Assembly: GCA_002371495.1 (NCBI GenBank) | Contig: DFIX01000027.1 | Location: forward strand, 1 to 32,325 | Origin: Eggerthellaceae bacterium UBA3686 | Lineage (GTDB): Bacteria; Actinomycetota; Coriobacteriia; Coriobacteriales; Eggerthellaceae | DNA: 32,325 nucleotides | Reading direction: 5' to 3' | Shown: positions 10,960 to 18,586 of the stretch, piece by piece | Position numbering within the stretch: the first letter of the stretch is position 1 | Layout of the letters: every line of letters starts with the position of its first letter | Translations under genes and position numbers: made by a program | The notes under the pieces: model-generated | Database searches by the model: none | What the model was told of the DNA's origin: nothing | The model's input: only the letters and a program-made list of their open reading frames with translations

Positions 10960-10992
10960 AATGAGTCGGGAGAACAGTTCTCCCGACTCATT
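10960..10992. repeat. 33-base palindrome, copy 4 (purF-carA junction)
   Basis: A perfect 16-1-16 palindrome with the same arms as copy 3 and central A. The purF stop TGA (10988-10990) is bases 3-5 of the element. It lies just upstream of the carA operator. Confidence 0.93.
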
Positions 10993-12394
10993 CTGGGACA
11001 GGCACGGGGTAATCGCCGCTGAAACACGCATCGCAATAGCCGTCATGGACGGAATGCACCGCACTCTTCAGGCCTTCGAGGCTGATAAACGCCAGCGAAT
11101 CACACCCAATGTACGCGCATGCCTCATCATGCGTCATGTTGGCCGAGATGAGCTGGTCGCGCGTATCGGTGTCGATTCCGTAGAAACACGGCCACATCAC
11201 CTCGGGACTCACGATGCGCAGATGTACCTCCCTCGCACCTGCTTGCCGCAGCATGGCTACGAGCTGCTTTGAAGTATTGCCGCGCACGATGGAGTCGTCG
11301 ATTACCGCGAGCCGCTTTCCCGCGATGACGCTCGGCAGCGGATTGAGCTTCATTCGGATGCCCATTTGACGCATTTCCTGCGTGGGCTGGATGAACGTAC
11401 GGCCGATGTAACGGTTCTTCACGATGCCGTCACAGTACTCGAGGCCGGATTCGGCCGCGTAGCCCAAAGCCGGCGGCACGCCCGAATCTGGCACGCCCAA
11501 CACGTAATCGGCATCGACCGGCGCCTCGCGCGCAAGGATGCGTCCCATACGGCGGCGGGCATGGTACACGACATCGCCGTCGAGCACGCTGTCGGGTCGG
11601 GCGAAGTACACGTATTCGAAAATGCAGCTCGCGCGCCTGGCCGGCTCGATTCCCTGCTCCGACTCGAAACCGCTGGCGCTGACCTTGACGATTTCACCCG
11701 GCTCGACATCGCGCACGAAGACGGCGCCAATAGCGTCGAGCCCGCATGACTCACTCGCCACGACCCATCCGCCGCCATCCGGCAGCTTCCCGAGCGAAAG
11801 AGGGCGAATGCCGTTCGGGTCGCGGAAAGCGTAAAGCGCCGTGGGCGTTGCGAGCACGATAGCGTAGGCGCCATGCAATTGCTGCATCATGAGCCGAATG
11901 CCCGCGCGAATATGCCCGGCGCGGCGCGTATCGACGCCGATCGTACGCGCTGCCACCTCGCTGTCGGTGTATCCGTAGAGTTGGACGCCTTCGTTGGCAA
12001 GCCAGGCGCGTTGCGGCAGCGTGTCCACGAGTGTCCCGTTGTGCGCGAGCGCAATGAGCTCGTCGTCGATGGCCGATATATGAGGTTGCGCAGCCGTCCA
12101 CCCGCCACCTCCAGCCGTGGAGTAGCGTGTGTGGCCGATAGCGAGGTCACCATCGAGATGCGAGAGCGTCTCCTCGGTGAACACCTGGTCGACGAGGCCC
12201 AGGTCTTTGTGGATGAGCACCGTTTTGCCGTTGCCGACCGCGATGCCCGCGCTCTCCTGGCCGCGATGCTGCAACGCCTGCAACCCGAATGCCGTCATGC
12301 GCGCCACATCTTGTCCCGGCGCGTAGACGCCGAACACGGCGCATGCCTCCTCGAGCCTATCAGGCCGCTCCCCCGGAAATGCGGATGTCGTCAC
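10988..12394 (-). CDS. purF: amidophosphoribosyltransferase (glutamine PRPP amidotransferase)
   Basis: A 468-residue enzyme for the first committed step of purine synthesis, making phosphoribosylamine from PRPP and glutamine. It is the Bacillus-type enzyme: a short propeptide precedes the nucleophile Cys in RLEEACAVFGVYAPG. The class II GATase domain includes LQHRGQESAGI, and the PRPP-binding loop is VIDDSIVRGNTSK. The four Fe-S cluster cysteines are seen in SCIFEYVYFARP, WPCFYGID and YCDACFSGDY. The start codon is GTG at 12394, preceded by GGGGAAGAGG. It follows glnA by 57 bases containing palindrome copy 5, and its stop is part of palindrome copy 4. No separate operator array is seen, so it probably depends on readthrough from glnA. 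Confidence 0.95.
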   Translation of the reverse strand: MTTSAFPGERPDRLEEACAVFGVYAPGQDVARMTAFGLQALQHRGQESAGIAVGNGKTVLIHKDLGLVDQVFTEETLSHLDGDLAIGHTRYSTAGGGGWTAAQPHISAIDDELIALAHNGTLVDTLPQRAWLANEGVQLYGYTDSEVAARTIGVDTRRAGHIRAGIRLMMQQLHGAYAIVLATPTALYAFRDPNGIRPLSLGKLPDGGGWVVASESCGLDAIGAVFVRDVEPGEIVKVSASGFESEQGIEPARRASCIFEYVYFARPDSVLDGDVVYHARRRMGRILAREAPVDADYVLGVPDSGVPPALGYAAESGLEYCDGIVKNRYIGRTFIQPTQEMRQMGIRMKLNPLPSVIAGKRLAVIDDSIVRGNTSKQLVAMLRQAGAREVHLRIVSPEVMWPCFYGIDTDTRDQLISANMTHDEACAYIGCDSLAFISLEGLKSAVHSVHDGYCDACFSGDYPVPVPE

Positions 12395-12414
12395 AGCAAC
12401 CTCTTCCCCTCAAA

Positions 12415-12447
12415 AATGAGTCGGGAGAACTGTTCTTCCGACTCATT
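12415..12447. repeat. 33-base palindrome, copy 5 (glnA-purF junction)
   Basis: AATGAGTCGGGAGAAC, central T, GTTCTTCCGACTCATT, with one wobble pair. On the minus strand the stem is followed by five Ts, giving a terminator-like shape five bases after the glnA stop codon and just before the purF ribosome-binding site. Confidence 0.92.
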
Positions 12448-12451
12448 TTGA

Positions 12452-14536
12452 CTAGCAATAGAACAAAATTTTGTTGTAAGTGGGAAGCGGCCACGCCTCG
12501 GTCGAGACGATGCCCTCCATGGCGTCGCATGCCTTGCGCAGGCGACCCATGGCCGTAAGCACATCGTCGTGATACGAACGGGCCATGGCCAGCGGCTCGT
12601 CGGCGGCCTGCGCAGTCGCGAGCGCCACGTCGAGCTCGTCGAGCGCATCCGACATCTCGTTGGCGCCCGCGTTCAGCTTGGCGAGCAGCTTCTGGTCGGC
12701 AATCGGATCAAGATCGGGGTTGGCCGCCTTCTTGGCGTTGATGGTGCCGGCTACCTGCTCGGCATACATGCTCACCGCCGGAGCAATCTTGCGCTTGGTC
12801 ATGTGGCTCATCGTCTGGCCTTCAATGTTGATGAGCTTCGAATACGTCTCGAGCTTCACCTCGTAGCGGCTGCGGTTCTCGGCCTCGTTGAGCACGCCGA
12901 ACTCCTCGAACAGCGCGATGTTCTTCTCGTCGAGCATATGCGGGGCAGCGTCCACGAGCGACTTCAGGTTCATGAGCCCGCGTCGTTCGGCTTCTTCGAT
13001 CCATTCGTCCGCGTAGCCGTCGCCGTTGAAGATGATGCGCTGATGATCGGCCAAGGTCTTGCGCACCCACGCGAACGCCGTCTTCTCGAAATCGGCCGCA
13101 CCGTCGACAGCCTCGCAGAAGCACTTGAGCGATTTGGCGACAATCGTGTTCAGAATGGTGTTGGCGTCGGCCAGGTTGACCTGCGAACCGGGCATGCGGA
13201 ATTCGAACTTGTTGCCCGTGAACGCGAACGGCGAGGTGCGGTTGCGGTCGGTGTTGTCGCGCTCGAAGTTCGGGAGCACCTCCACGCCGAGGTCCATGTA
13301 AACAGCTTCTGCGCCGTCGTCGTCCTTGCCGGCGATTATGGCATTGACCACGCGTCCGAGCTCGTCGCCCAAGAAGATCGAGATGACAGCGGGGGGCGCC
13401 TCGTTCGCACCGAGGCGATGGTCGTTACCAGCGGAAGCGACCGAAATGCGCAGCAGGTCCTGGTAGTCGTCGACAGCCTGCACGACTGCGGCCAAAAACA
13501 CGAGGAAGCGCAGGTTCGAAGCAGGGGTCTTGCCGGGATCGAGCAGGTTCTCTGAGTCGGTCGCAATCGACCAGTTATTGTGCTTGCCCGAGCCGTTGAT
13601 GCCTTCGAATGGCTTCTCGTGCTGCAGGCACACGAGCCCGTGGCGCGATGCCACCGTGCGCATGAGCTCCATCGTGAGCAGGTTGTGGTCGATAGCCACG
13701 TTGGAAATCGTGAACATGGGAGCCAGTTCGTGCTGGCACGGGGCAACTTCGTTGTGCTTGGTCTTGGCGGCCACTCCCAGCTTCCAGAGCTCTTCGTCGA
13801 GCTCCTTCATGAAGTTGCTCACCGTCGGGCGGATGGCGCCGAAGTAATGCTCCTCCATCTCCTGGCCCTTGCACGGCGGCGCTCCGAAAAGCGTGCGGCC
13901 AGTAAGGATGAGGTCTTGGCGCTGTTCGTAATCCTCTTCCCTGATGAGGAAGTACTCCTGCTCTGCGCCGACCGTGGTGGTGACGCGTGGCACGTCCTGG
14001 CCAAAGTACGACAGCACCTTGCACGCCTGGGCCGACACGGCTTCCATCGAACGCAGAAGCGGCGTCTTCTTGTCGAGCGCCTCGCCGGTGTAGCTGCAGA
14101 AAGCCGTGGGGATGCACAGCACCTCGTCCTTGATGAACGCGTAGCTCGTAGGGTCCCACGCCGTGTAGCCGCGTGCTTCGAACGTGGCGCGGATGCCGCC
14201 GGACGGAAAGCTCGATGCGTCGGGCTCGCCCTGGATGAGCGCCTTGCCCGAGAACGTCATGATGGCGCGCCCGTCGGGCTGCGGGTCGAGGAAGGCGTCG
14301 TGTTTCTCGGACGTGATGCCCGACAGCGGCTGGAACCAGTGCGTGTAGTGCGTGGCCCCATTGGCGACCGCCCACTCCTTCATCGCATGCGCCACGACAT
14401 TAGCGACCTCAATGTCGAGCGGCTTTCCCTCTTTGATCGTCTTGGCCAATGCCTTGTACGTTGCCGAGGGCAACAACTCTTGCATCGTGTGATCGTTGAA
14501 AACAAGCGTTCCATACTCTTCGGCGATTCGTCCCAT
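12452..14536 (-). CDS. glnN: glutamine synthetase type III
   Basis: A 694-residue enzyme that makes glutamine from glutamate, ammonia and ATP. The length, near 700 rather than 440-470, is that of the GSIII family of Bacteroides and some gut Gram-positives. GSIII-type stretches include THYTHWFQPLSGITSEKHD, FSGKALIQGEPDASSFPSGG, VGAEQEYFLI and GSGKHNNWS. The ATG at 14536 is preceded by AAAGGGG; a TTG one codon earlier is less likely. It is the only glutamine synthetase in the window and carries no GSI-type adenylylation loop that I can recognise. A phased GlnR-like array and a -10 lie about 45-85 bases upstream. Purine gene purF follows. Confidence 0.95.
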   Translation of the reverse strand: MGRIAEEYGTLVFNDHTMQELLPSATYKALAKTIKEGKPLDIEVANVVAHAMKEWAVANGATHYTHWFQPLSGITSEKHDAFLDPQPDGRAIMTFSGKALIQGEPDASSFPSGGIRATFEARGYTAWDPTSYAFIKDEVLCIPTAFCSYTGEALDKKTPLLRSMEAVSAQACKVLSYFGQDVPRVTTTVGAEQEYFLIREEDYEQRQDLILTGRTLFGAPPCKGQEMEEHYFGAIRPTVSNFMKELDEELWKLGVAAKTKHNEVAPCQHELAPMFTISNVAIDHNLLTMELMRTVASRHGLVCLQHEKPFEGINGSGKHNNWSIATDSENLLDPGKTPASNLRFLVFLAAVVQAVDDYQDLLRISVASAGNDHRLGANEAPPAVISIFLGDELGRVVNAIIAGKDDDGAEAVYMDLGVEVLPNFERDNTDRNRTSPFAFTGNKFEFRMPGSQVNLADANTILNTIVAKSLKCFCEAVDGAADFEKTAFAWVRKTLADHQRIIFNGDGYADEWIEEAERRGLMNLKSLVDAAPHMLDEKNIALFEEFGVLNEAENRSRYEVKLETYSKLINIEGQTMSHMTKRKIAPAVSMYAEQVAGTINAKKAANPDLDPIADQKLLAKLNAGANEMSDALDELDVALATAQAADEPLAMARSYHDDVLTAMGRLRKACDAMEGIVSTEAWPLPTYNKILFYC

Positions 14537-14568
14537 CAAGGCGCCCCTTTCATGCCGTGTTCGATTCG

Positions 14569-14583
14569 ATCTTCCCCGAAGAT
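14569..14583 (-). promoter_or_regulatory. small hairpin in the glnA leader
   Basis: ATCTTC-CCC-GAAGAT is a perfect 6-3-6 inverted repeat overlapping the -10 hexamer of the glnA promoter. It may be a minor leader structure or an operator; nothing more can be said. Confidence 0.3.
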
Positions 14584-14621
14584 AGGGCGCCCATGTTTCG
14601 CGCGCTTTACGGCCGTGTTTC
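14579..14621 (-). promoter_or_regulatory. glnA promoter with GlnR-like phased half-sites
   Basis: On the minus strand GAAAC, six bases, GTAAA, six bases, GAAAC (14621 down to 14595), then exactly 10 bases, then TATCTT (14579-14584) as the -10. This is close to the published alternating GTnAC/GAAAC actinobacterial GlnR box. Confidence 0.55.
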
Positions 14622-14710
14622 GAAATCGGGTATTAACTACGGGGAAATCTGCCCGCAATAAAGCCAGATATGCACCGCCGAGGCGGATTGAGGCTGCAAC
14701 AAAAGCCGCA

Positions 14711-14829
14711 GCTTACGTCCCCTGCGCCTTTCAGGGTTGCCGGTGGCCATCCCGCGCAAGGGCGCGTTCCCGCGCGTCCGCCCAATCCAGGTTCGCGGAC
14801 GCACGGGAATGCGCTCATGATACGGCCAC
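14711..14829 (-). other. strongly structured segment between dapL and glnA
   Basis: The roughly 300-base dapL-glnA gap holds no gene. A 20-bp stem pairs 14762-14781 with 14795-14814 around a 13-base loop. It is enclosed by GTGGCC (14743-14748) pairing with GGCCAC (14824-14829). Next, on the minus strand, come GGCAACCC and GGGGACGTAAGC, with a CCCTG/CAGGG stem, and a GCTGC/GCAGC hairpin. This could be a small RNA, the 3' end of the dapL mRNA, or an unrecognised RNA element. It lies upstream of the proposed glnA promoter. Confidence 0.4.
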
Positions 14830-14842
14830 ATTCCACAAATCG

Positions 14843-16072
14843 CTACATCGACTGAATACGTTTCACGGCCTCGAGCGCGGAATCGCGCGACCCGAAGGCG
14901 GTCAGGCGCAAGTAGCCCTCGCCGCTCGGCCCGAAACCGGCGCCGGGCGTTCCCACCACCTGAACCGATTCGAGCAACGTGTCGAAAAACTGCCACGAGG
15001 TCATGCCGTCGGGCACGGCAAGCCACAGATACGGTGCGTTCACGCCGCCGAACACCTCATAACCCGCCTGGGCCAGCCCCTCGCGTATGATGCGGGCGTT
15101 GCCCATGTAATAGGCGACCTGCTCGCACGTCTCACGCCGGCCCTGATCGGAATACACCGCCTGCCCTGCGCGCTGTACGATATAGGGCGCCCCGTTGAAC
15201 TTCGTCCCATGGCGACGCGCCCATAGATCGCGCATCGACACACCATCGGCATCGCGCAAGTCGCGCGGCACGACCGTGTACCCGAGGCGCGTCCCCGTGA
15301 AGCCGGCGTTCTTCGAGAAGCTGCGAATCTCGATCGCGCACGTGCGGGCGCCATCGCATTCGTAAATTGAATGCGGCAGCTCCGGGTCCGAAATGTACGC
15401 TTCGTACGCCGCGTCATAGACGATAACCGCCCCGTGCTCGTTGGCGTAGTCGACCCATGCCTGCAGCTGCCGCTTTGTTACGGTCGCACCTGTCGGGTTG
15501 TTGGGAAAGCACAGGTAGATGAGCGACACGCGCGCATCCGCGTCCGGCAGCTCGGGCGCAAACCCGTTGTCGGCCGTACACGGCATGTATACGACGTCGC
15601 TCCAAAGCCCCGTCACCGTGCAGTAGGCGCCCGTCCGCCCCGCCATGACATTTGAATCGACGTAGACCGGATACACCGGGTCGCATACCGCGATGCGCGC
15701 ATCGGCGCTGAAGATCTCTTGGATATTGGCGCAATCGGACTTGGCGCCGTCGCTGACGAACACCTCATCGGAATCGATCCGCGCCCCCCGCGCTGCGAAA
15801 TCGGCTTCGGCAATGGCCTCGCGCAGAAAATCGTAGCCCAGATCGGGAGCATACCCGTGAAACGACTCGGCAGCAGCCATCTCGTCGACCGCCCCGTGCA
15901 GCGCGGCCACGATCGAGGGCGCGAGCGGAAGCGTGACGTCGCCGATCCCCAACCGTACTATGCGCTCGGCTTTGTCGGGGTTGCGCTGCCCATATGCCTG
16001 GATGCGCGCCGCGATTTCCGAAAACAGGTAATCGCCCGGCAGTTTCAAATACGATTCATTGGCCCTGAACAT
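14843..16072 (-). CDS. dapL: LL-diaminopimelate aminotransferase
   Basis: A 409-residue class I/II PLP aminotransferase. DapL converts tetrahydrodipicolinate directly to LL-diaminopimelate with glutamate as amino donor, bypassing the succinylase and acetylase routes. The start FRANESYLKLPGDYLFSEIAARI and the stretch RLGIGDVTLPL are typical of the family. The PLP lysine is in RSFSKNAGFTGTRLGYT, and CFPNNPTGA is the usual aminotransferase motif. AAAGGAG precedes the ATG. The next enzyme of the pathway, DapF, is encoded immediately upstream with a palindrome copy between, so the pair makes meso-diaminopimelate for the wall and lysine. Glutamate use ties it to the neighbouring nitrogen genes. Confidence 0.94.
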   Translation of the reverse strand: MFRANESYLKLPGDYLFSEIAARIQAYGQRNPDKAERIVRLGIGDVTLPLAPSIVAALHGAVDEMAAAESFHGYAPDLGYDFLREAIAEADFAARGARIDSDEVFVSDGAKSDCANIQEIFSADARIAVCDPVYPVYVDSNVMAGRTGAYCTVTGLWSDVVYMPCTADNGFAPELPDADARVSLIYLCFPNNPTGATVTKRQLQAWVDYANEHGAVIVYDAAYEAYISDPELPHSIYECDGARTCAIEIRSFSKNAGFTGTRLGYTVVPRDLRDADGVSMRDLWARRHGTKFNGAPYIVQRAGQAVYSDQGRRETCEQVAYYMGNARIIREGLAQAGYEVFGGVNAPYLWLAVPDGMTSWQFFDTLLESVQVVGTPGAGFGPSGEGYLRLTAFGSRDSALEAVKRIQSM

Positions 16073-16090
16073 GAACGGCTCCTTTCTGAA

Positions 16091-16121
16091 AACAAGTCGG
16101 AAGAAGCGCTCTCCGACTCAT
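16091..16121. repeat. 33-base palindrome, copy 6, decayed (dapF-dapL junction)
   Basis: AAGTCGGAAGAAG and GCTCTCCGACTCAT retain the family arms with one base deleted from the right arm. On the minus strand TTGTTTTCAGAAAGGAG follows, so the tail of the element runs into the dapL ribosome-binding site. The copy inside carB (7859) has the same AACAAGTCGG arm start. Confidence 0.75.
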
Positions 16122-16132
16122 CTTACGCATCG

Positions 16133-17077
16133 TTACCAGCTGGAATCCACCTCGTGGGGAGGGTCGTCTTGCGGACAATCGCCAATATCGATCCGCCCCT
16201 CGAACACCGTCTCAGCCGGACCCGTCATGAACACGTGGCCCGTTTCGGCGTCCCAGCGCACGAGCAGGTCGCCTCCGAGCAGATGCACCGTCACCTCATC
16301 TTCGGTAAGCCCGTTCAAAATGCAGGCCACCGTCGTAGCGCAAGCACCCGTGCCGCATGCGAGCGTCTCTCCCGTTCCGCGCTCCCAAACGCGCATATTG
16401 ACCTCGCACCTGTTCAGCACATGCACGAACTCGGCGTTCACGCGCTCGGGAAACGCCGAGTGCACCTCGAAGCGCCGCCCGATGTCCTCGATCGCAAGGG
16501 CCGACGTATCGCCCACGAACACGACGGCATGCGGGTTTCCCATCGAGACGCACGTCATTTCGAAATCGCGCCCCGCCACCGAAATGGGCTCGCCCACGAC
16601 GGCGCGCAAGTCGCGCCCCGCCATATGCGCGCCCGGCCACCCCGCGCGCTCGGGCAGCTGCACGACCCGCCCCTTTGCGGTCACGGGAATCAAGGACGGC
16701 TCGAGCTCGGGAACGCCCATGTCGACGGTCACGGACTCGACCGACCCATCACTCACGTGCAGCTGCAGGTGCTTTACGCCTGCCAGCGTGTTCACGGACA
16801 GCTCGGTCTTGTCGGTCAGGCCGCGGTCGTACACGTACTTGCCGACGCAGCGAATGCCATTGCCGCACATCTGCGACCGCGATCCGTCGGCATTGAACAT
16901 CTCCATGAAGAAATCCGCGCAGGTCGACGAGCGAATGAGGATGAGGCCGTCGGATCCGATGCCAAAATGCCGGTCGCTGACCATGCGCGAAAGCGATGAG
17001 GGATTCTCGACAACTTCCTCGAGGCAATTGACGTAGACGTAGTCGTTGCCCAAGCCTTGCATCTTCGTAAACTTCAC
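16133..17077 (-). CDS. dapF: diaminopimelate epimerase
   Basis: A 314-residue two-cysteine epimerase that turns LL- into meso-diaminopimelate. It starts KFTKMQGLGNDYVYV, a family hallmark. The two catalytic cysteines are in QMCGNGIRCVGKY and LACGTGACATTVA. It is some 40 residues longer than the E. coli enzyme, mostly in the middle of the protein. The start codon is GTG at 17077 with GAAGGGAGCA upstream. It lies between gltD and dapL with palindrome copies on both sides. Confidence 0.95.
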   Translation of the reverse strand: MKFTKMQGLGNDYVYVNCLEEVVENPSSLSRMVSDRHFGIGSDGLILIRSSTCADFFMEMFNADGSRSQMCGNGIRCVGKYVYDRGLTDKTELSVNTLAGVKHLQLHVSDGSVESVTVDMGVPELEPSLIPVTAKGRVVQLPERAGWPGAHMAGRDLRAVVGEPISVAGRDFEMTCVSMGNPHAVVFVGDTSALAIEDIGRRFEVHSAFPERVNAEFVHVLNRCEVNMRVWERGTGETLACGTGACATTVACILNGLTEDEVTVHLLGGDLLVRWDAETGHVFMTGPAETVFEGRIDIGDCPQDDPPHEVDSSW

Positions 17078-17112
17078 GCTGCTCCCTTCAAAATCGTATG
17101 GGTACCGGCCAA

Positions 17113-17145
17113 AACGGGTCAGGAGAACCGCTCTTTCGGCTCATT
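17113..17145. repeat. 33-base palindrome, copy 7, decayed (gltD-dapF junction)
   Basis: AACGGGTCAGGAGAAC, central C, GCTCTTTCGGCTCATT keeps the 16-1-16 frame, although several pairs are lost. The gltD stop TGA (17141-17143) is bases 3-5 of the element on the minus strand, as in copies 3 and 4. Confidence 0.75.
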
Positions 17146-18526
17146 GCGCCGACGGTAATTGCAAAGAGTCGGCCACCTGGCGCGCCACCTCCAGCGCATC
17201 GGCCATCGCCGTTGCGACCAAGGTTGCGCCCATGCGGGCATCACCCGCCAGATGAACGTTCGCGAACCCTGAAAAGGCGTCGACGGTCGGCTGCTCGGGT
17301 CCCAGGAACCCCTTGGCGATGAGCACGAGCTGGGCCGGAACCGAACGCGCCCCAACCTGGCACGCGCCTGCGGCCCTGCCCTCGATGCGCACGGAAGACA
17401 CATGGCCTGCACCGTCGCCATCGAAGCCAACCGTATCGACGCCCCAGACGCGCGGGTCCTCTCCGAACAGGGCCTCGGCCTCGCGCTGGCCATATCCTTG
17501 CGTAAATTCGTTGCGGGGCGCCGGCCAAACCGAACGCGCATCGACCTCGGCTGGCGGGCGTTGGGCGCGGACGATCTGGCGCACGCTCGCCGCGCCCTGA
17601 CGCAACGCAGTCGCCACGCAATCGACGCCCGTGTCGCCGCCCCCGATGACTGCCACGTCCTTGCCTTCGGCGCTGATCAGGGGGGCCCGACGCTCCATCA
17701 GAGCGCGGGTCGCCTCCGAGAGGTAATCAAGGGCGCAAACCACGCCATCCAGACCGGCTCCCGGCACGTCGAGCCGACGCGGCTCGCGCGCGCCGCAGGC
17801 CAGCACGACGGCTGCGGACTCGGCGCAGATCTGCTCAGCGAAGAGCGCGGCATCGGTGCTGCAGATAAACTCGATGCCGCTGGCCTCCATCAGAGCAATG
17901 CGGCGCTCGACCACCCATTTCGGAAGCTTCATATTGGGAATGCCGTACATGAGAAGGCCACCGGGCCGCTCGTCGCGCTCGTAGACGTGCACGCGCGCTC
18001 CGAGCCGCGCCAGCTCCCATGCGGCCGCGAGCCCGGCGGGCCCCGCCCCCACGACGCTTACCAAAGGCGCGTCGTGGGGTGCCCACGGCAGCGGATCCAC
18101 CCCGCGCTCCCAAGCGTAATCCGAGATCATGCGCTCGTTGTCGTGAATCGTCACGGCATCGTCGTTAAGCCCCAGATTGCATGCAATCTCGCACGGGGCC
18201 GGACACACCCGCCCCGTGAACTCCGGAAACGGGTTGGTCAGGGCCAAGCGCCCAGCCGCATCCGACATGCGCCCCCGAAACAGCAGGTCGTTGGTTTCGG
18301 GAATGAGGTTATGAAGCGGGCAGCCCGTCGCCTGGCGGGCGCCTTCGAAGCGCATGCCGCTCTGGCAGAACGGAACCCCGCAGTTCATGCATCGGCTCGC
18401 CTGCGCACGCTGTTCGGCAGCAGGCAGATCGAGCGCGAACGCATCGAAATCCCGCGCGGATTCGGCCTGCGGGCGCTGCTCGTGTTCTCTGCGCCCGATT
18501 TCTAGATATGCTCCTGGTTTGCCCAT
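17141..18526 (-). CDS. gltD: glutamate synthase small subunit
   Basis: A 461-residue FAD- and Fe-S-containing NAD(P)H-oxidising subunit that feeds electrons to GltB. The N-terminal cysteine clusters are SRCMNCGVPFCQSG, GCPLHNLIPE and CPAPCEIACNLG. The FAD-binding Rossmann motif is VVGAGPAGLAAAWELARLG near residue 155, and the NAD(P)H motif is VAVIGGGDTGVDCVATAL near 290. Length is normal. GAGGGAG supports the ATG at 18526, 60 bases after the gltB stop. Its own stop codon is part of palindrome copy 7. Confidence 0.96.
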   Translation of the reverse strand: MGKPGAYLEIGRREHEQRPQAESARDFDAFALDLPAAEQRAQASRCMNCGVPFCQSGMRFEGARQATGCPLHNLIPETNDLLFRGRMSDAAGRLALTNPFPEFTGRVCPAPCEIACNLGLNDDAVTIHDNERMISDYAWERGVDPLPWAPHDAPLVSVVGAGPAGLAAAWELARLGARVHVYERDERPGGLLMYGIPNMKLPKWVVERRIALMEASGIEFICSTDAALFAEQICAESAAVVLACGAREPRRLDVPGAGLDGVVCALDYLSEATRALMERRAPLISAEGKDVAVIGGGDTGVDCVATALRQGAASVRQIVRAQRPPAEVDARSVWPAPRNEFTQGYGQREAEALFGEDPRVWGVDTVGFDGDGAGHVSSVRIEGRAAGACQVGARSVPAQLVLIAKGFLGPEQPTVDAFSGFANVHLAGDARMGATLVATAMADALEVARQVADSLQLPSAQ

Positions 18527-18586
18527 GGCACCATGCTCCCTCTTGCCGTTTGCCTCGCTCGAAATCGCGCTTCAACAGACCCTGCG

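Noticed and set aside
14711..14741. Strings GGCAACCC and GGGGACGTAAGC as a SAM-I or c-di-GMP-I riboswitch
   Set aside because: They match short conserved pieces of these classes, but the closing stem and spacing do not, and the position upstream of the proposed glnA promoter is wrong for a leader element.
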